Shown here one piece after another: positions 44,058 to 54,252 of a stretch of 64,000 nt of DNA (within the stretch, counting starts at the first letter, position 1; each line of letters begins with the position of its first letter). The DNA is from Microbacterium sp. NC79 (GTDB taxonomy: Bacteria; Actinomycetota; Actinomycetes; Actinomycetales; Microbacteriaceae). Made by a program: the position numbers and the translations under genes. The DNA lies in assembly GCF_019061125.1 (NCBI RefSeq), contig NZ_JAHQYI010000001.1, positions 1,674,001 through 1,738,000 on the forward strand, read 5' to 3'. The notes under the pieces were generated by a model. It was given only the letters and a program-made list of their open reading frames with translations. It was not told the origin of the DNA and ran no database searches.

Positions 44058-44100
44058 GATGCCCCGGAGGCGGAACCATGCGGTTCGCCTCCGGGGCATC
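44058..44100 (-). terminator. Terminator after der operon
   Basis: GATGCCCCGGAGGCGGAACC pairs with GGTTCGCCTCCGGGGCATC with one bulged G and a four-base loop. It lies 14 bases beyond the der stop; four A's follow on the plus side. Confidence 0.9.
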
Positions 44101-44114
44101 AAAACATCGGTGCT

Positions 44115-45617
44115 TTAGCGCTGGCGACGCTCACGCACACGCATGTTGACGTTGATCGGGGTACCTTCGAAGCCCCACACTTCGCGGAGGCGACGCGTGA
44201 TGAATCGACGGTAGCCCGGGTCGAGGAAGCCGGTCGTGAACAGCACGAATGTCGGCGGGCGGGTCGCTGCCTGCGTTCCGAACAGGATGCGCGGCTGCTT
44301 GCCACCACGAACCGGGTGCGGGTGCTCCGACACGAGCTCGGTGATGAAAGCGTTGAACTTGCCTGTCGGAATACGGGTGTCCCACGACTCAAGAGCCTGC
44401 TCAAGAGCGGGCACCAGCTTGTCGAGGTGACGACCGGTGCGCGCCGAAATGTTGACGCGCGGAGCCCAAGCAACGTGAGCCAGGTCTTGCTCGATTTCAC
44501 GTTCGAGGTACTTGCGGCGCTCTTCGTCGAGAAGATCCCACTTGTTGTAGGCGAGCACGAGTGAACGGCCAGACTCCAGCACCAGGTCAATGATGTTGAG
44601 GTCTTGCACGCTGATGGGCTGCGTCACGTCGAGAACAACGACGGCAACCTCGCTCTTTTCCAGCGCTGCCGAGGTGCGCAGTGACGCGTAGAAGTCAGCG
44701 CCCTGCGACAGGTGCACGCGACGGCGGATGCCCGCCGTGTCGACGAGGGTCCACAGCTTGCCACCCAGCTCGACGATTTCGTCAACCGGGTCACGCGTGG
44801 TTCCGGCCAGCTCGTTGACAACAACGCGCTCTTCACCGGCAGCCTTGTTCAGCAGCGATGACTTACCGACGTTCGGGCGACCGAGAATCGCTACGCGGCG
44901 CGGGCCGCCGATCTCGTGCTTAGCGACGGCCGATACCTCGGGAAGCTTCGTCATGATCATGTCGAGCAGGTCTGCGACGCCGCGGCCGTGAATGGCCGAC
45001 ACGGGGTACGGCTCACCCAACCCGAGGTTCCACAGTGCGGCGGCCTCCGGCTCCTGACGAGCGTCGTCAACCTTGTTCGCCACGAGGAAGACCGGCTTGT
45101 TGGTCTTACGCAGAAGCTTGACGACGTGCTCGTCGGTGGCGGTGGCGCCGACCTTCGCGTCGACGACGAACAGCACCGCGTCGCTCAAATCAATGGCGAC
45201 CTCGGCCTGCGCAGCAACCGAAGCATCGATGCCCTTGGCATCTGGTTCCCATCCGCCGGTGTCAACCAGCGAGAACCGACGCTCGTTCCACTCCGCTTTG
45301 TACGTCACGCGGTCACGTGTGACGCCAGGAGTGTCTTCAACGACAGCCTCGCGGCGGCCGAGAATACGGTTGACCAGGGCGGACTTACCGACGTTCGGGC
45401 GACCAACAATGGCAAGCACCGGAAGTGCGGGCGCGTAGCTGATGCCGTCTTCGCCGACCTCAATGCCGGCCAGAAGTGCAGCGTCTTCGTCATCGAGGTC
45501 GTACTCACCGAGGCTCGCGCGCAGCGCAGCCGCGCGGATCTCGGCGAGCTCGTCGTCTACGCCGGCAAGGCGCTCGAGGAGTTCGTCTTTGTTGTCGTAC
45601 TCGTCATCTTCATGCAT
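44115..45617 (-). CDS. der: Ribosome-assembly GTPase Der (EngA)
   Basis: Two tandem Era-like GTPase domains act in 50S subunit maturation. 500 residues from ATG 45617 (AGGAG six bases upstream). First P-loop [20 protein letters not shown] with [13 protein letters not shown] and NKVD; second [18 protein letters not shown] with [13 protein letters not shown] and YNKWD; C-terminal KH-like domain ending RVRERRQR. The N-terminal acidic extension ([20 protein letters not shown]) is typical of actinobacteria. Overlaps the end of cmk by eight bases. Confidence 0.97.
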   Translation of the reverse strand: MHEDDEYDNKDELLERLAGVDDELAEIRAAALRASLGEYDLDDEDAALLAGIEVGEDGISYAPALPVLAIVGRPNVGKSALVNRILGRREAVVEDTPGVTRDRVTYKAEWNERRFSLVDTGGWEPDAKGIDASVAAQAEVAIDLSDAVLFVVDAKVGATATDEHVVKLLRKTNKPVFLVANKVDDARQEPEAAALWNLGLGEPYPVSAIHGRGVADLLDMIMTKLPEVSAVAKHEIGGPRRVAILGRPNVGKSSLLNKAAGEERVVVNELAGTTRDPVDEIVELGGKLWTLVDTAGIRRRVHLSQGADFYASLRTSAALEKSEVAVVVLDVTQPISVQDLNIIDLVLESGRSLVLAYNKWDLLDEERRKYLEREIEQDLAHVAWAPRVNISARTGRHLDKLVPALEQALESWDTRIPTGKFNAFITELVSEHPHPVRGGKQPRILFGTQAATRPPTFVLFTTGFLDPGYRRFITRRLREVWGFEGTPINVNMRVRERRQR

Positions 45618-46290
45618 GGGATTCTCCTGTCGCACGATCGATCTCCGCGAGGACCGCGGCAATCGTCTGCTCAAAATCAAGGTCCGTCGAATCTACGACG
45701 GTGACGCCCGGGGCCGCTTCAAGAAAGTCAACCACTTGGGAGTCTGCCGCGTCACGTTTATGCATGGCAGCGGCAACCGCAGAAGCATCGTGTCCGGTCA
45801 ATTCGGCACTGCGCCTGGCAGCGCGAACCTCAGGCGCCGCGGTGAGCAGCAGTCGAACAGGAGCCTCTGGTGCGACAACAGTGGTGATGTCGCGACCTTC
45901 AATGATGACAGCTTCCCGCCCACTTTGCGAAACCAGCTCATGGAAGGTGCCATTCAAGAACTGTCGGACAGCGGGAACGCGTGCAACACCAGACACCGCG
46001 TCAGACACGCGCGGCTCCCGAATATCGGTCGTCACGTCACGCTCCCCCACCAGCACGCGCCGTTCGTCCGGGTCCATTCCGAGCCGCAGTTCGAAGTCGC
46101 CAATCGCATCAAGGACGGCCGTCGAATCTGATGTGTCGGCGCCGTGGTTCAGCACGTGCCATGCCAGCGCGCGGTATGCGGCACCGGTATCGAGGTAGCC
46201 GTAACCGCGGCGACGGGCGACTTCCTTGGAGACACTCGACTTGCCAGAGCCTGCCGGCCCGTCGATGGCAACGATGAAGGTTTCTGGCAT
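45610..46290 (-). CDS. cmk: Cytidylate kinase
   Basis: Phosphorylates CMP and dCMP with ATP. 226 residues from ATG 46290, chosen because AGGAGG lies seven bases upstream (the frame reaches ATG 46332, which would overlap tyrA). P-loop [36 protein letters not shown], and [20 protein letters not shown] match the family. Part of the rluB-tyrA-cmk-der operon. Confidence 0.95.
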   Translation of the reverse strand: MPETFIVAIDGPAGSGKSSVSKEVARRRGYGYLDTGAAYRALAWHVLNHGADTSDSTAVLDAIGDFELRLGMDPDERRVLVGERDVTTDIREPRVSDAVSGVARVPAVRQFLNGTFHELVSQSGREAVIIEGRDITTVVAPEAPVRLLLTAAPEVRAARRSAELTGHDASAVAAAMHKRDAADSQVVDFLEAAPGVTVVDSTDLDFEQTIAAVLAEIDRATGESHA

Positions 46291-46324
46291 GGGGGTGTCC
46301 TCCTGGGCCACAGCCGTTGTTGGG

Positions 46325-47440
46325 TCAGTCATTCATGCTCGCAATCTGCCAGCCGCGAGCCTGCAGGTCTTCCCGCGCTCGTCCGACGATGGACGGAACC
46401 ACACTGATCTCTGCAAGACCAAACTGCGCTCCAGGCGAGTGTTCCAAACGCAGATCTTCCACGTTGATGTTGAGGTCACCGAGGTCACCGAACAGGCGAC
46501 CGAGCTGACCTGACGTGTCATCGACCATGACAACGACCTTCTCAAACTGGCGGAACTGTCCGTGCTTACCAGGCAGACGAGAGACGCCGTCGTTGCCGCG
46601 GGCGATGGTCTCCGCGACGGTACGGCGAGCGCCAGGTGCTTCGGGGGCGCGAAGCGCATCAGCCACCTGGGCAAGGTCTGTCGCAAGAGCATCGAGAATC
46701 TCCGCAACCGGAGCCGCATTCGCACCCAGAATCTGTACCCAGAGTTCCGGAGCAGAAGCGGCAATGCGCGTGGTGTCACGAACTCCCTGACCGGCCAGCC
46801 GCAGCAACCCCTCGTCGACATCAGCGAATCGGCTTGCCAAAAGCGACGCAACCAGCTGTGGAACGTGCGAGACGAGAGCGACAGAACGGTCGTGCTCTTC
46901 GGGTGACATTTCCACCGGCATCGCTTCGAGTTCGAGCGCGAGCATTTCAACGAGAGCTAGATCGTTGGCCGGCGTGTCTTCATCACGGCACACCACCCAC
47001 GGGCGACCAACGAAGATGTCGGCACGCGCCGAAATGGCGCCGCCGCGCTCGCGTCCGGCGAGCGGGTGCGAGCCAATATAGTGCGTGAGATCGACTCCCC
47101 GTTCACGCAGGGTCGTAAGCGGTTGTAGCTTGACACTGGCAACGTCGGTCACGACAGCGTTAGGGAAAGCGGCCAGTTCTGCCTGAATCACGTCGGCCGT
47201 GACGTCGGGCGGAACCGCGACGACGACGAGCACAGGAGCGTCGTCGGGTGCCGCTTCGCGTCCGGCACCGTAGTCGATCGCCAAGCGCAACTGTGCTGGT
47301 GAGGTATCGGTCAACACCACATCAATGCCTTTGCGGCGCAGTCCGTGACCAATGCTGGCACCGAGCAATCCTGCACCAACGATGCGAACGGTTCCGCTCA
47401 GGCGCGCAGCGACGCTCCGCGATACGTGGTTATCGGTCAC
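46325..47440 (-). CDS. tyrA: Prephenate dehydrogenase with ACT domain
   Basis: NAD+-dependent oxidative decarboxylation of prephenate in tyrosine synthesis. 371 residues: an N-terminal Rossmann motif IVGAGLLGASIGHGL, DVASVKLQPL, the substrate-binding HYIGSHPLAGRERGG, and HDRSVALVSHVPQLVASLLA. The C-terminal ACT domain (VVVMVDDTSGQLGRLFGDLG) suggests tyrosine feedback. GTG 47440 overlaps the rluB stop (GTGA). Confidence 0.95.
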   Translation of the reverse strand: MTDNHVSRSVAARLSGTVRIVGAGLLGASIGHGLRRKGIDVVLTDTSPAQLRLAIDYGAGREAAPDDAPVLVVVAVPPDVTADVIQAELAAFPNAVVTDVASVKLQPLTTLRERGVDLTHYIGSHPLAGRERGGAISARADIFVGRPWVVCRDEDTPANDLALVEMLALELEAMPVEMSPEEHDRSVALVSHVPQLVASLLASRFADVDEGLLRLAGQGVRDTTRIAASAPELWVQILGANAAPVAEILDALATDLAQVADALRAPEAPGARRTVAETIARGNDGVSRLPGKHGQFRQFEKVVVMVDDTSGQLGRLFGDLGDLNINVEDLRLEHSPGAQFGLAEISVVPSIVGRAREDLQARGWQIASMND

Positions 47441-48219
47441 TTCTCTCCCTCGCGGGGCGTTTCATCCTGTGTGGCACGCGACAGCGTGAGCAGTTCGCCG
47501 CGTTCCACTTTAGTGAGTTCACGCGAGCGACCGACCGGAAGCGTCCCTAAGTGCAGTGGTCCAAACTGGCGGCGCACGAGGTCGCGCACGGGGTGGCCGA
47601 CCGATGCCATCATGCGGCGCACAATGCGGTTCTTGCCAGAGTGCAACGTGAGCTCAACCAGGCTGGTTCCCCCTGAGGTGTCGAGCAGACGCGCCTTGTC
47701 TGCCTTAATCGGGCCGTCTTCGAGCTCGATACCTTTTGTGAGCTTGGCGATCGTCTGCGGCGCGACCTTGCCATCGACGCGGGCGATGTACACCTTCGTG
47801 ACGCCGAACTTCGGGTGGGCAAGCACGTGCGCGAGTTCGCCATCGTTCGTGAGAATCAGCAGGCCAGACGTCTCGGCGTCCAGGCGACCGACGTTGTAAA
47901 GACGTTCTTCATACTCATCGGTGAATTCGCGGAGGTCAGGGCGGCCCTGCTCATCCTTCATCGTGCTGACGATGCCTGTCGGCTTGTTCAGCATCACATA
48001 GCGTTTCGAGACGTCGAGTTGCACGGCGGTGCCGTCAACGTCGACGAGGTCGACTTCGGGGTCGATGCGGCGGCCAAGCTCGTGAACGGTCTCGCCATTC
48101 ACGCGGATGCGCCCTTGCACGATCATGTCTTCGACGACGCGGCGGGAGGCGACGCCAGCGTGGGCCAGCACCTTCTGCAGGCGGACGCCTTCGGGTTCGT
48201 TGTTTTCGTTGTCAATCAT
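47437..48219 (-). CDS. rluB: rRNA pseudouridine synthase, RsuA/RluB family
   Basis: 260 residues from ATG 48219 (ATG 48237 is also in frame; neither has a clear ribosome binding site). An N-terminal S4 domain (GVRLQKVLAHAGVASRRVVE) precedes the catalytic domain with YVMLNKPTGIVSTMKDEQGR and the active-site Asp in YNVGRLDAETSGLLILTNDG. Probably modifies 23S rRNA, as RluB does in the same operon position elsewhere. Lies between scpB and tyrA. Confidence 0.94.
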   Translation of the reverse strand: MIDNENNEPEGVRLQKVLAHAGVASRRVVEDMIVQGRIRVNGETVHELGRRIDPEVDLVDVDGTAVQLDVSKRYVMLNKPTGIVSTMKDEQGRPDLREFTDEYEERLYNVGRLDAETSGLLILTNDGELAHVLAHPKFGVTKVYIARVDGKVAPQTIAKLTKGIELEDGPIKADKARLLDTSGGTSLVELTLHSGKNRIVRRMMASVGHPVRDLVRRQFGPLHLGTLPVGRSRELTKVERGELLTLSRATQDETPREGEK

Positions 48220-48256
48220 TGCGGCAATGATTCCCATCAGTGCGAGAGGTTGATGC

Positions 48257-48868
48257 TTATCGGATGAGGGCGTCGTCGAAACCGTCGGCGCCATCATCGA
48301 GAAGCGGAGAAATCGGCGGCAGCTCGTCAAGCGAGTTGATACCGAGGTTTTGAAGGAGGAGATCTGTCGTGCCGTAGTTAATGGCTCCGGTCTCCGAATC
48401 TTGGAACAGCTCAGTGATGAGCCCGCGCCCCAACAATGTGCGAACGACCGAGTCCACGTTGACGGCACGAATCGAGGCTACCTGGCTTCGGGTGACAGGT
48501 TGCTTATAGGCGATGACAGCAAGCGTCTCCATTGCCGCTTGCGAAAGCTTCGAAGGCGCCTGCGCGTTCACGTAATCGGCCACCAAATTGTCGAGATCCT
48601 CGCGCACGTAGAGACGCCATCCGCCGCCCACTTCGCGAAGTTCGAATCCGCGCTGCGGGCCGGAACCTTCACCGTCGTAATCAGCGACGAGCGCCTTGAC
48701 GACGCGGCGCACCGCGGCGACTGGCGCGCTGACGGCGGTGGCGAGGCTGACGATGCTCTGCGGCTCTTCAACGATCAGCAGGATCGCTTCGATGCGGCGC
48801 GACAGTTCGGCGTCGGTCAGCTGCACCGGAGTCTCATCGTCAATATCGGTCACGATCTCATCGGTCAT
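48257..48868 (-). CDS. scpB: Condensin subunit ScpB
   Basis: 203 residues from ATG 48868, which overlaps the scpA stop by eleven bases; the longer frame to 49027 lies inside scpA. Two winged-helix domains: RRIEAILLIVEEPQSIVSLA and AAMETLAVIAYKQPVTRSQV, VVRTLLGRGLITE, then NYGTTDLLLQNLGINSLDEL. With ScpA it binds SMC for chromosome compaction and segregation. Confidence 0.95.
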   Translation of the reverse strand: MTDEIVTDIDDETPVQLTDAELSRRIEAILLIVEEPQSIVSLATAVSAPVAAVRRVVKALVADYDGEGSGPQRGFELREVGGGWRLYVREDLDNLVADYVNAQAPSKLSQAAMETLAVIAYKQPVTRSQVASIRAVNVDSVVRTLLGRGLITELFQDSETGAINYGTTDLLLQNLGINSLDELPPISPLLDDGADGFDDALIR

Positions 48869-49766
48869 AGTCTGCTCCGAGGGTTGCGAGGGTGTCTTCT
48901 GACCAGTGCTCAGCCGTCCACCGCAGGGTAAGTTCGCCAAGCGGCTCGAGCTGCTCGAACGAAATAGCAGCGTGACGGTAAAGCTCCAGGATCGACAAGA
49001 AACGCGCCACGATAACTCCGGGGCCATCTGCCCCCATGATCAGTTCGCGAAAGGTCAGCTGTTCGGCCGTGCGCAGCATCGAGACGACAATGGCAGCCTG
49101 CTCGCGGATGCTGACCAGGGGCGCGTGCAGGTGGTCGAGACCGACCGTCGGGATTGCCTTGGGCGTGAAGGCAAGGAGCGCAAGCGCCGCAAAGTCATCG
49201 GCGGTGTGCGTCCACACGAGTTCTGGCACACGGGCACGGTACTTCTCGTCCAGGCGCACGCTGCGCACCATACGACGCGCTTCCCGATCGGTGTTCGTGT
49301 GGAACCATACCGACACCTCCTTGAATGCGCGGTACTGCAGGAGGCGGGCAAAGAGGAGATCGCGCGCTTCGAGGAGTGCGACGGATTCAGCATCAACCAG
49401 TTCGCCTTGGGGCAAAAGCCCCGCGATCTTCATATCGAGCAAAGTGACGGCAACGACGAGAAACTCACTCGCTTCGTCCATTTCGTCGGCGTGTTCGGCT
49501 GCCCGCAGATACACCAAGAACTCATCGGTGACCGCGCTCAGTGAAACGTCGGTGATATCGAGTTCATGCTTCGAAATCAGCGAGAGCAACAGATCAAACG
49601 GGCCGTCAAAGTTTGACAGTGAAACTCGGAACCCCGGCTCGGCGCTCTCTGCACCTGCAGTTGCGGGGGTCTCCCCTGGTTCCGTCCCACCCTCACCGGT
49701 TGTTTTCTCGACGCCGGGATCGGTGTCGAGAGCGTCGGAGAGGTTGGCGTCAGGCGACGGCACCAC
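48858..49766 (-). CDS. scpA: Condensin kleisin subunit ScpA
   Basis: About 302 residues from GTG 49766 (a second GTG at 49763), overlapping the parA stop by 15 bases. After a disordered acidic head of about 45 residues comes the ScpA signature VSLSNFDGPFDLLLSLISKH, ELDITDVSLSAVTDEFLVYL, then LLDMKIAGLLP and a C-terminal winged helix VARFLSILELYRHAAISFEQ. Bridges SMC heads together with ScpB. Confidence 0.94.
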   Translation of the reverse strand: MVPSPDANLSDALDTDPGVEKTTGEGGTEPGETPATAGAESAEPGFRVSLSNFDGPFDLLLSLISKHELDITDVSLSAVTDEFLVYLRAAEHADEMDEASEFLVVAVTLLDMKIAGLLPQGELVDAESVALLEARDLLFARLLQYRAFKEVSVWFHTNTDREARRMVRSVRLDEKYRARVPELVWTHTADDFAALALLAFTPKAIPTVGLDHLHAPLVSIREQAAIVVSMLRTAEQLTFRELIMGADGPGVIVARFLSILELYRHAAISFEQLEPLGELTLRWTAEHWSEDTLATLGADYDR

Positions 49767-50631
49767 GAGAGACCAACTCTCGCGCAAGTCGCAAGTACGC
49801 CTGGGCTGCAGCGTGCTCGGGAGCAAATTCCGTAATCGGCATACCGGCAACCGACGCGTCGGGGAACTTCACCGTGCGACCAATGACGGTCTCCAGTACA
49901 TCGTCGCCGAAGGCTTCGACGACGCGCTCGAGCACCTCACGCGAGTGCAACGTGCGCGGGTCATACATCGTCGCGAGAACGCCATCAAGCTTGATCGCCG
50001 GGTTCAGACGGTCGCGCACCTTGTCGATCGTTTCGATGAGGAGCGCGACACCACGCAGCGCGAAGAACTCGCACTCAAGCGGAATCAGCACGCCGTGGCT
50101 TGCGGTCAGTGCGTTCACGGTGAGCAGGCCGAGCGACGGCTGGCAGTCGATCAGGATGACGTCGTAGTCGTCTGCGACCTGTCGCAACACGCGAGCGAGA
50201 ATCGTCTCGCGGGCAACCTCGTTGACGAGGTGAACTTCAGCAGCCGAGAGGTCAATGTTCGCGGGCAGCACGTCAAGGCCGTCAACCTGGGTGTGCTGAA
50301 CGACCTCACGCGTGTCACGCTTCGGATCGAGCAACAGGTCGTAGATGGTGGCGCCATCGTGCGTCTGGATGCCGAGGCCGGCAGACAGTGCGCCCTGCGG
50401 GTCAAAGTCAACGGCAAGGACGCGGCGACCGTATTCGGCGAGGGATGCGGCCAGGTTGATCGTGGTGGTCGTTTTGCCGACGCCACCCTTCTGGTTGCAC
50501 AGCGCAATAATGCGTGCAGGGCCGTGGCTGTCGAGCTTCGCGGGGACATCGAATCCGTGATAGGGACGACCCGTCGGTCCGATGGGCCTATCGTCGCCCT
50601 GTGCGCCGCGTGTGCCCTTTTTATCCGCCAC
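49750..50631 (-). CDS. parA: ParA-family chromosome partition ATPase
   Basis: 293 residues from GTG 50631. A 40-residue N-terminal tail precedes IIALCNQKGGVGKTTTTINL (deviant Walker A), AVDFDPQGALSAGLGI, VILIDCQPSLGLLTVNALTA and the C-terminal MPITEFAPEHAAAQAYLRLA. Position directly upstream of scpA-scpB is the usual one for the actinobacterial ParA-like protein of that operon. The gap 50632-50765 has no gene. Confidence 0.94.
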   Translation of the reverse strand: MADKKGTRGAQGDDRPIGPTGRPYHGFDVPAKLDSHGPARIIALCNQKGGVGKTTTTINLAASLAEYGRRVLAVDFDPQGALSAGLGIQTHDGATIYDLLLDPKRDTREVVQHTQVDGLDVLPANIDLSAAEVHLVNEVARETILARVLRQVADDYDVILIDCQPSLGLLTVNALTASHGVLIPLECEFFALRGVALLIETIDKVRDRLNPAIKLDGVLATMYDPRTLHSREVLERVVEAFGDDVLETVIGRTVKFPDASVAGMPITEFAPEHAAAQAYLRLARELVSRGAVA

Positions 50632-50765
50632 GGATTGACCTGCTTTCGTTCTCGCTCAGCAAATTGTATCGATAGGCGCAACCCCCGGCCGTTCGGCATG
50701 CGGATCGCCTCGAAATCTGTGCCCTTTTGCGCCGATTATTCTCGCCGCAACGCGGAATGGGATTG

Positions 50766-51515
50766 TTAAACCACCGGGGCGAGCATGCGGCTGCGGGCAG
50801 CGTCGATAAAGCCGCGGAACAGCGACTGCTGCATCATGACTTCAGGGTGCCACTGCACACCGACAACAAAACGGTCGCCTTCGGCTTCCATCGCGTGCAA
50901 CACACCGTCGGTGCTGAACGCTGTTCCAACGAAACCAGGATGCGACTTCACCGATTGGTGGTGGTAGCACGCCACGGTCAATTTCTCCTTTGCGAGCGCG
51001 CTCAGCTTGTGGCCAGGCTCAACGTGAACGGTCACCGAGCTAAAGCCGTTGGCATTTCCGGCGTGCTCTCCGCCGGTGTGCACGTCGGTTCCGGCGATAT
51101 CGGGGAGGTGCTGCACCAGCTTTCCGCCGCGAGAGACGGCGAGCAACTGCATGCCGCGGCACACACCAAGCACCGGCAGTTCACGCTCGTCGGCCTGCTC
51201 GATGTAGAGCAGTTCGCTCTCGTCACGGTCGTCATACCAGGTCGTCACATGGCGATCGGGTTTTTCGCCGTACCGTGCCGGATTCACGTCAGCACCACCC
51301 GCAATCACGATGCCATCCAATCGTGCAGCAATGGCGGCGGCCTGGGCGATAGACGCGACGGGCGGCAACAACACGGCGGCGCCTCCTGCGGCCTCAACGG
51401 CACGGGCATATTCCGCTGGAAGGACATCAGCGACACTATTCTCACCGCCGCGCCACTGGGCGCCTTGACGGTACGTCGTCAAACCGATGAGGGGTATCGC
51501 AGAAGCGTCAATCAC
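50766..51515 (-). CDS. Gamma-glutamyl hydrolase, PuuD-like (paralogue 2)
   Basis: 249 residues, class I glutamine amidotransferase fold acting as a hydrolase on gamma-glutamyl amides. Oxyanion/nucleophile region LPVLGVCRGMQLLAVSRGG (Cys119), and VGVQWHPEVM with the catalytic His/Glu; AGGADVNPARYG is a PuuD family mark. About 60% alike by eye to the paralogue at 52631-53353, from which it is separated by xerD. Presumably releases glutamate from gamma-glutamylated intermediates of the upstream cluster. Confidence 0.92.
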   Translation of the reverse strand: MIDASAIPLIGLTTYRQGAQWRGGENSVADVLPAEYARAVEAAGGAAVLLPPVASIAQAAAIAARLDGIVIAGGADVNPARYGEKPDRHVTTWYDDRDESELLYIEQADERELPVLGVCRGMQLLAVSRGGKLVQHLPDIAGTDVHTGGEHAGNANGFSSVTVHVEPGHKLSALAKEKLTVACYHHQSVKSHPGFVGTAFSTDGVLHAMEAEGDRFVVGVQWHPEVMMQQSLFRGFIDAARSRMLAPVV

Positions 51516-51658
51516 GGGTGCTCTCCTGGTGCGGGCGTTTCCTTCATTCTCTCAGCCCTGCGCGCGTGGTTCCACTCGCCCGTCACATAATGGCGAACGC
51601 CGCCCGAAGCGCCATCCTGGGCAACGCGACAGCGAGCCCCATCGACGTCGATGACACG

Positions 51659-52564
51659 TTACTTTCGGGCGCGCGGGTGCGCCGTGATGTACACGTCCCG
51701 CAGGGCGTCCACCGAAACGTGGGTGTAAATCTGTGTTGTCGCTACCGAGGCGTGGCCAAGCAACTCTTGCACAACCCGCACATCGGCCCCACCCTGCAGC
51801 AGGTGGGTCGCAAATGAGTGGCGCAGCGTGTGTGGCGACACATGAGCGGTGATGTGGGCACGCTCGGCGGCAGACTGAATGACCAGCCATGCGCTCTGCC
51901 GTGACAATGGTGCGCCGCGGGCACCGAGGAAGAGTTTGGGCGTGGCACTCCCCCGCATCGCCAGCGTGGGGCGCACGCGCGTGAGGTAGGCATCAACCGC
52001 GGCGCGGGCAAAGGAGCCAAGCGGAACAATGCGTTCTTTGGAACCTTTGCCGCGCAGGCGAAGGATGTCGCCGTGCGCCAGATCGTCGACATCGAGACTG
52101 ATCGCCTCAGACACGCGTGCTCCGGTGGCGTACAGCAGCTCAAGCAGCGCACGATCGCGGATGCCCAGGGGCTCATCGGGGCTGGGCGCCGCCAACAACT
52201 GTTCAACCTGCGTAATCGTGAGAGCCTTCGGTAGTCGCTGGGGTGCCTTCGGCGGCTTGAGCCGACCGGTCGGGTCGTCGGCCGTGTGCCCCTCTCGCAC
52301 CAGGTACCGGTGCAGTCCACGCACCGATGACTGTAGCCGTGCGAGGGACGTGGCGGCCGGCGCGGGCTCGGCACTGGCACGCTCGGCACCAAAGTCGGCA
52401 ACGAGCGTAGGCGTGAGCTCGGCGATGTCGGTGATGTTGCGATCGGCGAGCCATGCCACGTACAGCGAGAGGTCACGCTGATACGCAGCGACCGTGTGTG
52501 CGGAGAGCCCGCGTTCGATCGTGATGTGACGCAAATACTGGTCAACGGCACGCTCGGGAGTCAT
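51659..52564 (-). CDS. xerD: Tyrosine recombinase XerD
   Basis: 301 residues, the size of XerD. SAM-like N-terminal domain ([20 protein letters not shown]). Catalytic domain with [19 protein letters not shown] (Arg), [12 protein letters not shown] (Lys), [20 protein letters not shown] (His-x-x-Arg), [15 protein letters not shown] (His and nucleophile Tyr). Resolves chromosome dimers at dif with XerC. It lies between the two PuuD paralogues and upstream of parA-scpAB, where xerD is usual in actinobacteria. Confidence 0.95.
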   Translation of the reverse strand: MTPERAVDQYLRHITIERGLSAHTVAAYQRDLSLYVAWLADRNITDIAELTPTLVADFGAERASAEPAPAATSLARLQSSVRGLHRYLVREGHTADDPTGRLKPPKAPQRLPKALTITQVEQLLAAPSPDEPLGIRDRALLELLYATGARVSEAISLDVDDLAHGDILRLRGKGSKERIVPLGSFARAAVDAYLTRVRPTLAMRGSATPKLFLGARGAPLSRQSAWLVIQSAAERAHITAHVSPHTLRHSFATHLLQGGADVRVVQELLGHASVATTQIYTHVSVDALRDVYITAHPRARK

Positions 52565-52630
52565 GCTCTCAGGCTACCGACGGGTCTGCCATGGCGCGTG
52601 TGCCGCGCAGGGATGCGTTCGGGCTGTGGA

Positions 52631-53353
52631 CTATCGCGATGTGGATGCGTACTCGCGCGCCGCCTCCACGAGCCCGCGAAAGATCCGCTGCCCCGACATG
52701 GCTTCGGGATGCCACTGCACGCCCACCACGAAACGCTCACCCTCAGCTTCCATCGCATGCAAGACGCCGTCTGCGCTCGCCGCAACCGCGGTGAAACCCG
52801 GGTGCGTTGCCACGACCTGATGGTGGTGACACGCGGCGATGATGTGCTGATCGACGATGTCGCTGATGCGGTGCCCAGGCTCAACGACAACCGGAATCTG
52901 GTCGTACACGTTGTTGCCGCCCACATGGGCTTCGGAACCAAGAACATCAGGCAGGTGTTGCAGGAGGGTTCCGCCGCGCGACACGGCAAGCAGCTGCATG
53001 CCCCGACAGACACCAAGTACGGGAATGCCGCGCTTGTCTGCTTCCGCGATGAAGGCGAGTTCGCTGACGTCGCGGTCATCGCGCCACATGGTCACTTCGG
53101 GATGCGGCGCTTCGCCATAGCGCGCAGGGTTAACGTCGGCACCGCCGGCGATGACGAGCCCATCGAGATGACGGGCGAGCGCCTGGGCGTGAGCCGCGGA
53201 GGCAACCGGCGGCAGCAGCACGACCGCGCCTCCGGCATCCTCAATCGCTTGCGCGTATTCGGCGGGAAGAACGTCAGCCGCAATCGGCTCCCAACCGCGC
53301 CATGCGGCTTCTTGCCGATAAGTGGTCACGCCAATCGTGGGAATCACAGTCAC
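52631..53353 (-). CDS. puuD: Gamma-glutamyl hydrolase, PuuD-like (paralogue 1)
   Basis: 240 residues. IPVLGVCRGMQLLAVSRGGT (Cys116), DGLVIAGGADVNPARYGEAP, CHHHQVVATHPGF, VGVQWHPEAM. It closes the gamma-glutamylation pathway by hydrolysing the gamma-glutamyl product to glutamate and the free acid. It is transcribed after the SDR, ALDH and glutamine-synthetase-like genes with an 81-bp gap. Confidence 0.93.
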   Translation of the reverse strand: MTVIPTIGVTTYRQEAAWRGWEPIAADVLPAEYAQAIEDAGGAVVLLPPVASAAHAQALARHLDGLVIAGGADVNPARYGEAPHPEVTMWRDDRDVSELAFIAEADKRGIPVLGVCRGMQLLAVSRGGTLLQHLPDVLGSEAHVGGNNVYDQIPVVVEPGHRISDIVDQHIIAACHHHQVVATHPGFTAVAASADGVLHAMEAEGERFVVGVQWHPEAMSGQRIFRGLVEAAREYASTSR

Positions 53354-53434
53354 GATCTCTCCTGCACAACGGGTTGTTAGGTTTGGGGTTCACGGCGGCG
53401 GTGCGCGAAAGCGAAAGCACCGCCGCCGTTGGCC

Positions 53435-54217
53435 TCAGTCGATCCAGTCGCTTTCCAGCGGAGTCACGTATGCGTGCGACAGTCCGCCGTCGACGAGAAA
53501 CTCCGTGGCCGTGATGAAGCTGGACTCGTCAGAACCAAGGAAGGCAACAGCATTTGCCAGCTCTTCTGGTTCCGCAAACCGCCCCATCGGGATGTGCACG
53601 AGGCGCCGTGCCGCACGCTCGGGGTCTTTTGCGAAGAGTTCTTGCAGCAGCGGAGTGTTGACCGGCCCCGGGCATAGCGCGTTGACACGGATGCCTTTGC
53701 CAGCAAACTGCACCCCGAGCTCACGGGTCATCGCGAGCACGCCACCCTTCGATGCCGTGTAGGAGATCTGCGAGGTTGCCGCCCCCATCAGCGCCACGAA
53801 TGAGGCGGTATTGATGATGGAACCACTGCCCTGCTCCATCATGTACGGAAGCACGGCCTTGCAGCAGTAGTAGACGCTGGTCAGGTTGACGTTTTGCACC
53901 AGATTCCACGCCTCAATGTCTGTCTTGAGGATCGAGTCATCCGATGCGGGACTAATGCCGGCGTTATTGAACGCGATGTCAATGCGACCGTACGTCGCCT
54001 TCGCCTGGGCGAACAGGTTCTCGACCTGATCCTTATTGGTGACATCGACCGCGACAAAAAGCCCGCCGAGTTCGTCGGCGATCGCCTGACCGTTGGACTG
54101 CGGGAGATCACCAATGACGACCTTCGCGCCCTCCGCGACGAACTTGCGAGCTGTCGCGAGACCAATTCCGCTTGCGCCACCCGTGATGACGCCGACTTTG
54201 CCTTCAAGCTTGCCCAT
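53435..54217 (-). CDS. Short-chain dehydrogenase of the gamma-glutamylation cluster
   Basis: 260 residues from ATG 54217. Classical SDR: VGVITGGASGIGLATARKF cofactor loop, FNNAGIS, Ser139, Tyr153 and Lys157 (ISYTASKGG), and RVNALCPGPVNTPLLQELFA. Likely oxidises an alcohol to an aldehyde with NAD(P)+. In the gene order GS-ALDH-SDR-PuuD it stands in place of the PuuB flavin oxidase, which points to a gamma-glutamylated amino alcohol as substrate (inference). ALDH ends 36 bases upstream. Confidence 0.93.
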   Translation of the reverse strand: MGKLEGKVGVITGGASGIGLATARKFVAEGAKVVIGDLPQSNGQAIADELGGLFVAVDVTNKDQVENLFAQAKATYGRIDIAFNNAGISPASDDSILKTDIEAWNLVQNVNLTSVYYCCKAVLPYMMEQGSGSIINTASFVALMGAATSQISYTASKGGVLAMTRELGVQFAGKGIRVNALCPGPVNTPLLQELFAKDPERAARRLVHIPMGRFAEPEELANAVAFLGSDESSFITATEFLVDGGLSHAYVTPLESDWID

Positions 54218-54252
54218 GAATACTGCCTTTCCTGTGAAAATCTGTGCTGCCA

